Source: Theodoxus fluviatilis (lineage: Eukaryota > Mollusca > Gastropoda > Cycloneritida > Neritidae). From it: 64,000 nucleotides of DNA. Position numbers and translations under genes: made by a program. Below are positions 33,600-45,129 of the stretch, one piece after another (position 1 is the stretch's first letter; every line of letters starts with the position of its first letter). Below the pieces are notes generated by a model. The model ran no database searches. It saw only the letters and a program-made list of their open reading frames with translations, and had not been told where the DNA came from. The stretch is from positions 74,501-138,500 of the forward strand of contig JAWQFJ010001162.1 of assembly GCA_034096865.1 (NCBI GenBank), read 5' to 3'.

Positions 33600-33673
33600 T
33601 CCAACACTTGTCCCAATCTTTGTTTTCCAAGTTGAGAATCTGCAAGTCATAGTGCACCATGAATGACCGTGAC
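33600..33673 (-). CDS. TRIM/MATH gene 2, exon: MATH domain
   Basis: This 74-bp exon (acceptor gtgttacag, donor TGGA|GTGAGT) reads SRSFMVHYDLQILNLENKDW then DKCW. It begins with one base completing a codon from 40449-40529 and ends with one base completed by 29228-29292. The sequence fits the central MATH strand (x-F-x-[FL]-x-I-L-N). Confidence 0.87.
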
Positions 33674-34352
33674 CTGTAACACAAAAGCATTGCATTCCCA
33701 AGAATGTCTATCTGTATATCTATTGTTAGAAAACATGACTAATTTTGCATTACAAGATTCAGCTCAATAAAAACAACTTGAAATGAAACCCTTCCATTTT
33801 AAAATTTAATGAAATTTAAACTATTTTCTATGTTTTCCTGACATACTTACCAGTAGACAACCTTAGATATATGACCTTTTAACCTCGAAAAAAGAATTTG
33901 CATAATTCTTCCCCACCCATGGCCGCCAGCATAGGCCAATCCGAATGCCTGAGACATCGTGTTATGACACTGTGGCAAGGGGAGGTAACTCTCCCATGCC
34001 CCGTACCCAACACGTGTCTACATAAGAAACGCTAGGCGGCCATGCCAGCCACTTTTGACAGCTGCCGAGATGAACCCGAGCAAAATGCACAAAAATGGGG
34101 AGGTGGGTGGGACCTTAAAGTTTGTCTACTGGTAAGTATGTCAGGAAAACATAGAAATTAGTTTAAATTTCTATAAGTTTTTCATCCATCCTTACCAGTA
34201 GACAACCTTAGATATGATTACCCAGCAATGGGTGGCGGGTTGTGCATAAACACCTGACTAAACATTAAAAAACCACTCACCCATCAAATGCGAATAGCCG
34301 AACCCGCAACGACCAATTTGTTGATGCCAAAGGTGTCGTTGAGACGACGGAC

Positions 34353-35809
34353 TCAAACATCACGCAGGTAGTGGTGTGTGGAGACACAGTCACTGCGCCA
34401 GAAAGCCGCCCTCATAAGGTGAGCCAGAGAGACATTCTTGGCAAACGCTACAGAGGTTGCGACCTTGCGTATTTCATGAGTCCTGGAGGCACCAGCAGGA
34501 GGATCAAGCAACGCATTTCTATACGCATCAGTGATCAAAATGCGTATCCAGCAAGAAATGGACGTTTTAGACACCTCGGCGTGACTGCGTTTAAGGGGCA
34601 GACACAGTCTCCGCTTCCGAATACGACGGGACTGAGTTCGAGCCAGGTAACATTTCAGTGCACGCACCGGACAGTTAACACAGTCAGCTTCGCCAGGGTC
34701 GAGAATACTAGTGAGTCCCTTAATAATAATAATGTGTGGATTTGTATAGCGCCCTACCATGAGTTAAGACATGCTCAAGGCGCATACACATACAATCATT
34801 ACAAAATACAATAACACTCAATCACCCCAAAGGTAACTTAATCAACTTAATAACATAGGAGTCAGACATTCATTTCAGGCATTCGACAAACTGATGTGCA
34901 GCGTCACCGCTTAACCATGAAACTGGGGAGAGGGGGAGGAGAGACAGGAGGGTGGTAGGGGGCTTAGGCAAGCTAGTACAAAGAGAACAGTGAGGGGAAG
35001 AAGATGAAGAAACTTAGACAGGATCAGGGAACGATTTCAAGAAGAAGTGAGTTTTGAGAGCAGAGTGAAAGGTCGAGGGAGATGTAGAGTGACGAACAGA
35101 GGCGGGGAGGTCATTCCAGATAGAGGGAGCTTGAAAAGAGAAAGAGCGTTCACCTAATTTTGTTTTAACTGGAGGATCCTCTGGGAACCTCAGGATTCTT
35201 GTGTCTGCGGAAGAGCGTAGCTGTCTAGTGGGTGTGTAGGTGCGCATGGGTTTAGAGAGATAGTGAGGAGGATATTCAGCGAAGTAATTGTAGCAAAAAC
35301 AGGCAATCTTGTATTGGACTCTAGCACTAATGGGCAACCAGTGGAGAGAGCGGAAGAGAGGAGTGAGATGATTTCTAACAGTCGGAAAGAGAATTTTGAT
35401 TCTTACACCGAAACTCCGGCAAAAAGGACAGGTTACACGATTCGTCCCTACAGGTGAATTCGACATCCGAAAGTATACCGCTCAGAGCGTGGATATCCCC
35501 GATCCGACGCGCACAAACTAGCATCACTAAAAATACCGTCTTTTGAGTGAGACGCTTGAAAGAACAAGATTCCATTGGTTGGAACTCTGAACCAGAGAGA
35601 AAACGCAGAAGCATAAAAACATCCCACAGTGGAGGAGAGATCTGACGACGTGGGAACTCATTCTTAATCCCATCCAATACCTGTTTGATGGTAGGATCAT
35701 CTGACAGGAAGGATAGGTCAATGCCACGAGAGGCCTTGATCGTATTCGTAACCGCCAAACGGTAATTGCAAAGGGTGGCATGAGAAATATTCCCCCGCGA
35801 CAGTCGCAT
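34353..35809 (-). pseudogene. Tyrosine recombinase of element 1, split by a LINE fragment
   Basis: The N-terminal part (35375-35809) reads TLCNYRLAVTNTI, QISPPLWDVFMLLRFLS and MLVCARRIGDIHALSG, the latter with the first catalytic Arg. The C-terminal part (34353-34720) contains ASRTHEIRKVATSVAFAKN (H-x-x-R), AAFWRSDCVS and THHYLRDV (nucleophile Tyr). The set R, H-x-x-R, H/W, Y is complete across the two parts. A retroelement fragment at 34722-35378 separates them. Function: DNA strand exchange to integrate a circular intermediate (family knowledge). Confidence 0.8.
34722..35378 (-). mobile_element. L2-like LINE 3' fragment nested in the recombinase gene
   Basis: The minus frame reads LFRSLHWLPISARVQYKIAC, YLSKPMRTYTPTRQLRSSAD and RSFSFQAPSIWNDLPASVRH. 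The 3' signature gcgctatacaaatcc and a (TTA)n tail (seen as taataataataat at 34721) follow. The uninterrupted homologue in element 2 (about 47555-47630) shows the pre-insertion site. Confidence 0.85.
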
Positions 35810-36162
35810 GCAGCCCTCTGAGGGCTGATACCAACCCCTGGAGCAGGAGGGAGACCATCTCCATCTCCCAGGTGAACTCCAGATCTCCGCACCGGACTAG
35901 GAGAGACTGGAGTGGGGGGCGTACCACTCTTCTCCACTGAGAAGGCAGAAGGAATCAAAACTCCACCCTGTCCGATAAAGTTCGGGCAGACAAAGGCACT
36001 AAAACGAACAGGGTCCCCAAGACCACCTAGTCTAGTATTGCCGCTCTTGTTGGTTACATCGGTCAAAGAAACGGCTGAGTTCCCAACGTGAGTCCGCGGC
36101 CCCCCCGAATGACCCACGGGTGACTCTGAGACAAAGACCATGAAGCAGGCAGCGGGAGGGCA

Positions 36163-37000
36163 CTACGGAAAGTACTCCACCTGACGATTCAAGGAGGGGT
36201 TAGCACCCCTACCGCCGCCTCGGTAACCGGAACCGCGACCTCTGGGAGCTGTGGAACGAGCTGGTTGAGCATGGCCTCGCCCAGCCGGAAGGTGTGTATG
36301 GAGATTATGGAAATCCCGACCCCTACTAGACTGACCCAGAGGAGCCTGAGTCGCCAAAGAAGGCTGAACCTGCCCATCAGTGTTAACAGCCCTCCTGCGC
36401 TTCATAGATTGATGACCGCGTTTGCGCTTGAGCGACTGAACCTGCCCAAGAGCAAGTGAAGCGGGAGTAGCCAGATCTCGTGTTGAGAACGAGATGGCCC
36501 GATCCTTGGCATCGGAAATCATGCGCCTCACACACTCATCCAGCTTGTCCGAGGGAAACAGAAAATGTGAAACAAGGGACAGGGAGCGCAACTGTGTAAG
36601 CTCCATGTCAAGGAAATCGGTCGCCGCCAGCATCCAATCCCGAGCCATGCCTGCGAGTTGACTGCGCACATGAAGCGCCAGAGAAGCCAAGTGTGAGTAA
36701 GTGTGATCCAACGCGTAGATCAAACTTCCGACTGCCTCCCGATCAACTTCGTGATGTGGGCGCAACTGAAACGAACCAGCGTCCCCGTCTTGGCGGACGG
36801 CAATGGAAGGAGTCAAAGTTGCAAGCAAAGTGCCTAACATAGAACATCCCTTGACCCATGCGGATGAAGCCTTCTCAAGATTAGAAAAAACTTTGAATCA
36901 AAGATCACCGCCGGAACTTTCTTCACCATCACGCGCGAGTCGCTCGCTGCAGCCAGGAGAGACAGGTCGCGCGGCATTGGTTGGGAATAGGCCTGAAAGG
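36163..37000 (-). pseudogene. Gag-like protein of element 1
   Basis: The main frame (36163-36840, 225 codons) has a helical middle (HVRSQLAGMARDWMLAATDF) and a basic segment (SLKRKRGHQSMKRRR). Its C-terminus is rich in RG and RGG (TAPRGRGSGYRGGGRGANPS). Such tails are common in DIRS-type Gag proteins and bind RNA. A frame change at about 36840-36890 joins it to an upstream frame (DERLPFQAYSQPMPRDLSLL). Inactive copy. Confidence 0.6.
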
Positions 37001-37289
37001 GAAGGCGTTCGTCCGACATCGAGAGAAGCCAGGGAACGTCTGCAGCCTGAAAAGAGTCCGGAGATGAGGATGACCCTGACCATGGAAAAGATTCCGCTAG
37101 CTCCGGAACCACATCTCCTGGTACCTTTCCCATGCAGAACTTTGATTGCCCCGAGCGTAGGTTCAAATTCACTTTTACGAATCGCGTAGAGAGACGCGGT
37201 GAGTCAATTCTTATCCCGAACCCACAGGGGGAAGAAGGCTGTGATGTTAGTGCTTGCGTCAAGTTTTCTTTGCGGTGTCTTGAAAGTGG

Positions 37290-37869
37290 AGTGGAACAAA
37301 ACGTGGTTTTCCGTAGAATGGAAATCTCTGCATAAGAATCAGGAGAAGGTTGTTTCCAATTGCCTAACTTGGAGGCGATGACACTGTCAGGAAACATACG
37401 ACGGAACAGCTCGTTCATGCCTTTGGTACTGGAGAATGAGAAGTGGGAGGTGACCATTTTCAAAGTCCACAAAATTTCTGCTTTTAGCGTGTCCTCTGTT
37501 GTCACAAAATTGTCAATCCCAGTAGATCTAGTGCCACTGCCAGTGGGTGCAGGCCTAGTTTCGACCGGCGTAGCAGCGCTAGCTGGTACCATCACCTTTG
37601 AAGCACTCTCAGCATTTTTTGCAGTGTGAACAAATCCGATATTTGTGTTTGACTTCTGCTCTTTTCTTCTTGGTGTTTTTTTAGCACATGCCTGGTGCGC
37701 GATACCTTTCATGTGGCTTTTCAAGCCTGCCTCTCCCATGTTGGACACATCAAACTCTTTTTCACCAAATCGGCACTTTGCCATCCCATTCAGTTTCACT
37801 CGCATGACCCACTCACGGTATTTTTCATCTCGTGTCAAGTGTCTTGAAATCGACACTTTCCAGGCATGA
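37290..37869 (-). pseudogene. BED/hAT-like protein fragment inside element 1
   Basis: The frame from 37856 reads YREWVMRVKLNGMAKCRFGE, GLKSHMKGIAHQ and, after a linker, LWTLKMVTSHFSFSSTKGMN then ELFRRMFPDSVIASKLGNWK. A zinc-finger-like Cys...H-x(5)-H arrangement and this second block resemble uncharacterised BED-finger proteins of invertebrates and fish, as I remember them. It is truncated and runs into unrelated element sequence. Confidence 0.45.
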
Positions 37870-38689
37870 TGATAATCTCAAAAAAACACTGCACCACAAA
37901 CAAAACAAGCTCTTTTCACTTTCTCCTCGTTTGAACCAACTGACCCGACCGGCGTGAAAATTAAACCAGGTCACCTAGCCAAAGAACCAATCAGGAAGCA
38001 GAAGACAAACGAGCCTTCAAAATTAACCAATGGGATGCAAGGGCATGTTTTCCTGTCGTTCGCAGTGTGTAAAAATAGATTGAGAGTATCGCGTGAAGCA
38101 CAGCCTAGAAAACATTTTTTCCCCATTTATTAAATTCCATGACTTAAATTGAAATTCCATGATTTTCCAGGCCTGGAAAATGAAAAATCAAATTCCATGA
38201 CTTTCCAGGTTTTCCATGACCTGTACGAACCCTGTAAATAGTACAGGGCGAACAATGGCCTCTTAACCGAAATTTATGACGTCAAAAATTTTAAGTAGAA
38301 ACAGCGGCAACTGCCGCAAAGTACTTCCCTATGGCTTGCAGCAAAGGGGAGGACTGCAAACACTTTTCAGTCCACACAAGGTGTAAGACTGGAGGCCGCG
38401 AGCGCACACCCGTGTGTTGCGCGAAAGTGTCAAAAGTGGCTGGCATGGCCGCCTAGCGTTTCTTATGTAGACACGTGTTGGGTACGGGGCATGGGAGAGT
38501 TACCTCCCCTTGCCACAGTGTCATAACACGATGTCTCAGGCATTTGGATTGGCCTATGCTGGCGGCCATGGGTGGGGAAGAATTATGCAAATTCTTTTTT
38601 CGAGGTTAAAAGGTCATATATCTAAGGTTGTCTACTGGTAAGGATGGATGGAAAACAGCACAATGTAGAAGAGCTATAGTCCTATGACT

Positions 38690-40440
38690 CATGTATATGT
38701 CTCTGTCTGTCCGTCCATCCATCTGTCTGTCTGTCCATCCAGCCAGCCAGCCATCCGTCCGTCTGTCCATCTTGCATTGGTATTGTATGTCTTGTCTGCC
38801 TGCCTGCCTATCTTGACTGCCTGTCGGTCAGTTGCTGGTTAGATTGTCAGTAGGTTAAGGGATTAGTCGGCTAGATGTGTGATGGTTGGCTTGTTGGTCA
38901 GTCTGTCCATCAGTCAGGGGGCAGCTGGTCTGCCATGCATTTGGTTCATCTGTTGATTGGTCATTCTGTCTGCCTTGGGTGTCCACTAAGGGTTTACTAC
39001 AGACCTGCTGGAATCTCTTTTAATTCATTTGGATCCCTGCTTTTGAGACAAGGTAATACAATCTAATTATTTATTACTGAATAGATGGAGATTGACTTCA
39101 ACAAAGTAACCATCAACATGGATGTGAAAGCACTACTTTTTAAGGCATCTTGTTGTCACTAAAACTAGAATGTTTCAGAATGTTTCCAATGTATGATTCC
39201 ATCTACAGCAGATCTCACATACAAACAAGGTGATCCTGCTGAGAACTGCCATGCAGTATGAAATGACAGCCTTTAGCTGCGAGCATGCCAATTCCGGCAA
39301 TTGTCTGCATAAACTCAAAAGTATCAACAAGCTCTGTCAGTGGGTATCCCATTGACTGAACAATGCAAACCACACAGGCAAAACTGATTATGCTCATTCA
39401 CCAGGGTGAACAACACTGACCATTACTATGGTTGAGAAGTGGTGTCACTACAAGAAACATGAAACATTTTAGCATGCAAAAGTGGATTGCTGTCCATGTG
39501 TAGCCCAAGACTGATTCCAAAAGTGATCTCCACCCTCTGAAGAGGCATTTCTCTATCTGACAGGGCATTTGTACTGTGCATTTCCACCTCCCATCAAAGT
39601 TAACAGTGACCATATATGTCAAGGGTGCTCACTTTGAGTCTGCCCAAGAAAATGAAACACATTGATTAGTCTGTAGGACAAGAAAGCCCAATTCCTCCCT
39701 GATATCATTCCACCCAATTTGAGGAGAAGACAAGGCCAAAGTTGAATGAGATGTGCCGAGAGATCATGTCTGAAACATCTGCTCATCAGGGCTGTCATCT
39801 TGGACACCATCAGACTACCATCTACGTCGTGCCTTCCAGAATTTCCTTGGCAGGAACATCAGTGACCGTGATGACGTCATGGCAGCTCTAGATGAGTTTT
39901 CCAAATCTCACTCCACTGAGATCTGGTACAGAGCACTCACTTGCTTCACAAAGACAATTATGGATCAGTGTGGCACACATGGCCCTCCGTGGTTGACTGG
40001 AGTGAAAGCACTAACAAAGTCTTCTCTTGTAAAACAACAGGTTTCTTTGCCAACATACTGATATCATCACAGAGTGCTCCACATTCTAGGATCAAAACGC
40101 TTATACAGAGAAATACAAAGAAGAGGTTTTTCCAAGAGATGATAACACCTGACATCCTACTGTACCAGGCACATGGACTCATATTACACACTGACATATC
40201 TTGCATGTCTTCTCACCACATATGACGTGCACAATGGCCTATCCTAGTTTGGTCATGCTTCTCAACGTTTTAATGAACTATTAAGTATGATGCCTGCAAT
40301 GAAAAGTGACTGATATGCATATTAACATGTTCTAGAATAAAATTTGCCACATCGTAATTACTTTCTAATTCAAACAAAAACAAAATTAGTAGAAAATGAG
40401 CAGAACATAATGGTCTTGCAAACTATGTCGCACAAGAAAT
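38690..40440. other. No gene recognised; short TGTC-rich tract at 38700-38810
   Basis: An imperfect (TGTC/CATC)n tract follows the element end. Overlapping short frames on both strands at 39215-40225 show no recognised domain and many stops. It could be a decayed element or processed copy. Confidence 0.35.
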
Positions 40441-40448
40441 AATGTTAC

Positions 40449-40529
40449 TTTTGTTTTCCTGCTCTCCAGACCAAGTAAAGGTCTAGCTGGTTGATTCCAC
40501 AGCGCTTCTTTGACACCACTTCGATTCTC
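40449..40529 (-). CDS. TRIM/MATH gene 2, exon: MATH domain
   Basis: This 81-bp exon (acceptor ttttaacag, donor AAAA|GTAACA) reads RIEVVSKKRCGINQLDLYLV then WRAGKQ. Length and phases match gene 1 exon 5 (205-285). L-x-L-Y-L matches the [YH]-L-S-L-[YF]-L strand of MATH domains. Confidence 0.88.
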
Positions 40530-40539
40530 CTGTTAAAAA

Positions 40540-41022
40540 AGAACACTTTGATAAAGCATTCAACAAGAGGTAAGGTGCTTGTTATTATTAGAATGGAGAC
40601 AAGTTAAAATGGAGACAATGGGATACAAGATTAATGAGAGGCGCACTAAAAAGTATTTGACAGACACATGAGTTAAAACCATGTACTTAAAGTTAGGAGT
40701 TTGGTTGTGGTTATTTTCATGGCAACTTTGTGACAAACGCACCAACATGACACCTACGAGTAATCATGAAAATAAAAGTTGCATGTATGTGGCAGGCAAT
40801 AGGACAACACAATCAAATTTATAGACATGTCTGATAGAGCAAGATAATATATCCTCATGGAAACATTTTGCAGCAAGAAGATAGTTATGATGTTTAAATG
40901 ATTTGTTCTTATAACATGTATACTGGTGGTCTTAAAAAAACTTACAACCAAAATGCATTCAAAATATAAACATATTCATAACAGTAAACCAAATACTATG
41001 AGTCATTGCTGGACACCATTTT

Positions 41023-41065
<43 letters not shown>

Positions 41066-42000
41066 CCGTGTCTTTGTGTAGGCCTATCCCCTTTCATGAG
41101 CGAGTGTGATTGTGATTTTTGAACAGCTGAAAGTATTCATAAGAATTCTACTAAAATGTGTATGTTGACATACACAACATACAACTCTCACACACACAAA
41201 CTTAACTTTATAGATGAATTAAGGACATTCAGAAGAAAATTTCACTGAGTAATCACATGAAGTAACCATGTTACTTTAGTGGTGTCAACAGTAGTGGTCC
41301 ACACATCACAGCACATGTGGTTGCTATGGACTTTCCATTTTTATCAATTCTTTTGCAGTGTGATCAAGAGAAATAAGTCTCACTGCATTGTTATCTGATA
41401 CCATGGATGTTTCATCACAGCTGTGCATCTCTTGAAAATGCATAAAACATTTACCACTCTATTTAAGCCCAAGTAAATGTACCTTTCATTTCATTTACAT
41501 GCCCATTCATGTTAAAGTAGTGGCAAAGTCAGGATGACTGACAGATAATAACGTCTTGGAACTTCAAATAGAAGAAATTTCTAATGGAGTTTTGATGGAG
41601 CAGTTAACTGACACAGGTATATAATGATTATACCTGAAATCTTTTGGTCTTCCTCAGCTGTAATAGCCTCTTTGTGAACCTAGATTATGGAATGACAATG
41701 GTAGACCCTCTGGTACTAAATAACTTCACTTTATGCCCCCACCCCCACCCCCCAACAAAATAAGATGTTTTGGTTAGGATATGTGATAACCTGACTTTTT
41801 TTTCTTCTACCAACTCTAAACTTTCCTTTCAATCATAAAAAGAGAAAGAAATTGATAGAAAGCAATGAACTGCATACTATCCCATCTTTCCTGCCCAGGG
41901 AATTCACTATTTAAGTTTATAAAAGTGTTTTCAGTGAAAGAAATGTTTGGACTATGTTCAATCTAGCCTCTTGTAAAAAGAAAACAATTTAATGTTTTCA
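40540..42000. other. Gene 2 intron; (GT)n at 41025-41062, repeat at 41725-42085
   Basis: Contains a (GT)n tract and, from 41725, the copy of the intronic repeat described at 1925-2280. Nothing else recognised. Confidence 0.5.
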
Positions 42001-42009
42001 AAGGTGCAG

Positions 42010-42025
42010 GCCGACCTACAAAACT

Positions 42026-42052
<27 letters not shown>
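42010..42052. repeat. (AC)n microsatellite
   Basis: Short AC tract within the shared intronic repeat. Confidence 0.9.
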
Positions 42053-42060
<8 letters not shown>

Positions 42061-42131
42061 TGTGGCCATGTTACCTTAACCACAACTTTTTTCTTTTTTG
42101 TTTGTGCCTTAGCTTACTTCCTGGAACTTAC

Positions 42132-42222
42132 CATGTACTATCACAGAGGTAGGCAGCATCACTGTAGACACCTCCTAGAAACAGGAGTTGAATATTTTCC
42201 AGGGTCCAGGTGATGGTGCCAT
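42132..42222 (-). CDS. TRIM/MATH gene 2, exon: start of MATH domain
   Basis: This 91-bp exon (acceptor ggattatctgcag, donor CATG|GTAAGT) reads GTITWTLENIQLLFLGGVYS then DAAYLCDSTW, the Trp split across the junction. ITWTLENI is the classic first MATH strand (compare FxWxIxNFS). Length and phase equal gene 1 exon 4. Confidence 0.9.
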
Positions 42223-42562
42223 CTGCAGATAATCCAGTGATTCTAATATTCATTAAAGTTTACTTCAGGTAAAGCATTTATGAAAGTGTCTGCCTTGTCA
42301 AACACTAGAATAGGTTAAAAAGGAAGTTGTGTCACTTGTTGTTGTTGTTGTTGTTTTTATAGAGCAGAACCTGCATAGGTATAATGAAATAGGTTGGCTG
42401 TCACTTAATATCAAGAAGGTCACAAAACAAAATAATCTGATCAGAGAAAATTACTAGACATTATTTTGACACATCATTTCACTATTAATGTATCAATACA
42501 CACACAAACACATGTAAATGTAAGCATGCACTGACACATGCGTTTGCTTGCACATGCATGCA

Positions 42563-42565
<3 letters not shown>

Positions 42566-42640
<75 letters not shown>
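42566..42640. repeat. (CA)n(TA)n compound microsatellite
   Basis: About 12 CA units followed by about 25 TA units. Confidence 0.95.
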
Positions 42641-42645
<5 letters not shown>

Positions 42646-43077
42646 ATATATCTGGACCTATACACATTAGCCTGCAAGTCTTCAAGCCATGAAGTTACAC
42701 AATGATAGGGTTCTGCATATTTCTTCATCCAACTAAGTTTTATTCACAGCTCTGCAGTTTGGCATCATGTCTTTTACTCACAGACATAGTACAAACTGTT
42801 GGGGTAACGTTTGAAAAACATGTGAACCTCACAGACTCATCCCACCACAACTTAGGTCTTGAAACTTTCATTTTACAACATTGGACAGACCCGAAAACTC
42901 AATATCTTGTATAAAAATGCTCCAACAAATGCAATTCCCTTAGTTTTTATATCAAAGCTTGGTTGTAGTATCTCACACCTGTTCGGTCTTCCAGCTCAGT
43001 CATGAAAACATCTTCAGAATGTCCATAACTCTACAGCTGGGATAATCAAGACCATTCCTTGCAGTCAGCATATCACA

Positions 43078-43450
43078 CTTTGTGTTTTAAATCATCACTG
43101 GCTTCCGATCCAAAAATGCATCAAACTCAAGATGTGCATGGCCATAATAAGTAAATATGTGTACAGCATAAGGCTGCAGTCATCAAATGGTCCCTTCATC
43201 AGCTGGAACCCCTGGCTGCAGGACTTTGGGCCTCCTCTGCAGCTCAGCCTGGGGAGGCGCCAAGCAATCACAGAGGCTCCTGGGACTGGGAGTGTCACTT
43301 GTAAGATTGGTATGCAAAATTCCCACAAACGTGGGTCCCATCACCCTTTGCACTTGTACTTGTTCCGATTCCGTGCTTACTTTTACTTTTTGTTTTATTT
43401 ACATCTCTACTGTGTGATTTACTATTCTTTGTCTTCAGGAAGTGTACAAT
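43078..43450 (+). mobile_element. Possible decayed LINE C-terminal fragment
   Basis: The frame contains HHWLPIQKCIKLKMCMAII, reminiscent of the LHWLP-x-x-x-R-I-x-[FY]-K block of L2/CR1 RT. LGRRQAITEAPGTGSVTCKI follows. No tail recognised. Weak. Confidence 0.35.
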
Positions 43451-43484
43451 GATTGCTTGTTTTTCAAAACAACAAAATCCATCC

Positions 43485-43523
43485 ATCCACCCACCCACCC
43501 ACCCACCCATCCATCCATCCATC
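43485..43523. repeat. (ATCC/ACCC)n tract
   Basis: Short tetranucleotide tract. Confidence 0.85.
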
Positions 43524-44124
43524 ATGCTGAAAAACGTTATTAAAATGATGGCAATTTATCAAAGCTTGACAACATCTGCTACAGTTGTTGGGATGAAAGG
43601 CTCAGAGACTCTATCTGTGCTAACTCAGTGAACAGTACTACTTTAGCCTATGGTCATCAACATGCACTCTTTTGTGTGACTCAAGAGTAATTCTTTGTTG
43701 CAGGAGGACTGACATTTCACAGCAGTATAGTATGATGCCAGGATGGTGGTTCTCCCTACCCAAGTACTTTCATTCACTGCAGAATTAGCCGTGACAATAA
43801 GTCACACTAAATGCTTCTATCTCAGGGTGTTGTTTAATCCTGAAAACGGCCGTTCATTTACTGTCCAGTCTGGGAGAGAGTAAAGTTACAGCTCTGTAGA
43901 TGTCAGAGCAGAATACAACCTCTGGTAAAGGCTCTATAAAAAATACATTCAATAAATACATACATTAAAGATGCACTTCTCAGGATCAGAAAAAATACAT
44001 TCCATAAATACATATATTAAATTTAAAGATGAAATTCTCAGGATCAGAAAAAAAACATATTGAATAAATAAAAATCATGTCAAAATTTTTATGGTGAAAA
44101 AGTTACTATAGTGACCCTGATTAC

Positions 44125-44185
44125 CGAAAACATGTCCAAATGTGTCAATGGCAGTTTTCATTTCTCGAAGGCCTCTTCTGTCAAA
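44125..44185 (-). CDS. TRIM/MATH gene 2, first visible exon (coiled-coil end)
   Basis: This 61-bp exon (acceptor tactctttcag, donor TTCG|GTAATC) reads FDRRGLREMKTAIDTFGHVF plus one base. It matches gene 1 exon 3 in length, phase and motif. No counterpart of gene 1 exons 1-2 is found up to the gap at 51727. They are lost, beyond the window, or hidden by the gap. All downstream exons join in phase, so the visible part could still be spliced. Confidence 0.87.
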
Positions 44186-44676
44186 CTGAAAGAGTAGAAA
44201 GAGTCATGTGAGTGATAATCTCTGGACCTTGCTAAAATCCCATTTAAGGCATCAAGTATAAACATTACGTTAAAATCCTCAGCATACAAGTACAGATGAA
44301 TGGAGCTGCTAAGGAAGTTCTCTGCTGAGCTTTGTCAGAAAAGGTAACAATAATACAAAATTGAAATAAATTGTCTAAACATGCGAGAAATTGCCCTGTA
44401 GACCTCAGAACTTTTACTTCGTATCAAGTAAATGTAAAAGAATCTTCAAGAGTCAAGCCAACAAACAACAAGTTACAGCCCAGTAATCACATCTTCAGAA
44501 CTTTACTTAAAGAACCATTCAAATGTTAAAACAAAAAAGAGAGAGGAAGAAGAAACAACTGGAGATTTTCTAAGAAGATTCTGTGGCAACCATGTTTGCA
44601 ATGCTGACACCATGCAAAATGACATTTTATAGACTTTCCATCTAACATCATATTCTGTTCTTACATTTGCTATACC

Positions 44677-44677
<1 letters not shown>

Positions 44678-44733
<56 letters not shown>

Positions 44734-44795
44734 TCTCACAAACACACACGCACACACACACTCACACACACTCACAAACACACACACACACACTC
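44678..44795. repeat. (AC)n microsatellite
   Basis: Long AC tract with CTCACA interruptions. Confidence 0.95.
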
Positions 44796-45129
44796 TCCAG
44801 GATCTTTCTATCTTTTTCTAAAATCCTCAGTTTTGTTTACTCTTTATCTGACATAGTGATGGTTTTCAAAGTTTCTGACATTTTACAATGTTCAATGCCA
44901 AAAAATAAAAAAATATTTGACGTTAATTAAACCTGTAGGAAGTTTTGGAATTTTCAAAGCAAGACAATCTCAAGTTTTTGCAGGAGGGGCAAAACAGATA
45001 TTCAGAGCAAAGTTCAAACTGTAAGGCAAAACCATTCATTATATTAACCTGCTGAATGAAATATTGAATGTTATTACTTCTTGCTTTGAACAGAACAAAA
45101 GATGAGACACTGATGATGATTTTTATGGA

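Larger units (their letters stand above)
33846..38642 (-). mobile_element. DIRS-like tyrosine-recombinase element 1, inverted termini
   Basis: Inverted arms of about 215 bp (33846-34060 and 38428-38642) enclose minus-strand remnants of a Gag-like protein and a tyrosine recombinase. A further left-end module (to about 34180) is bounded by its own inverted copies of gacatacttaccagtagaca. Inverted termini, a tyrosine recombinase and an RGG-type Gag are DIRS/Ngaro features (family knowledge). No RT/RNase H was found between Gag and recombinase, so this copy is non-autonomous. Confidence 0.75.

Noticed and set aside
39215..40225. Cluster of short frames considered as a processed pseudogene
   Set aside because: No segment matched a family I could name, so it is left as unassigned sequence.
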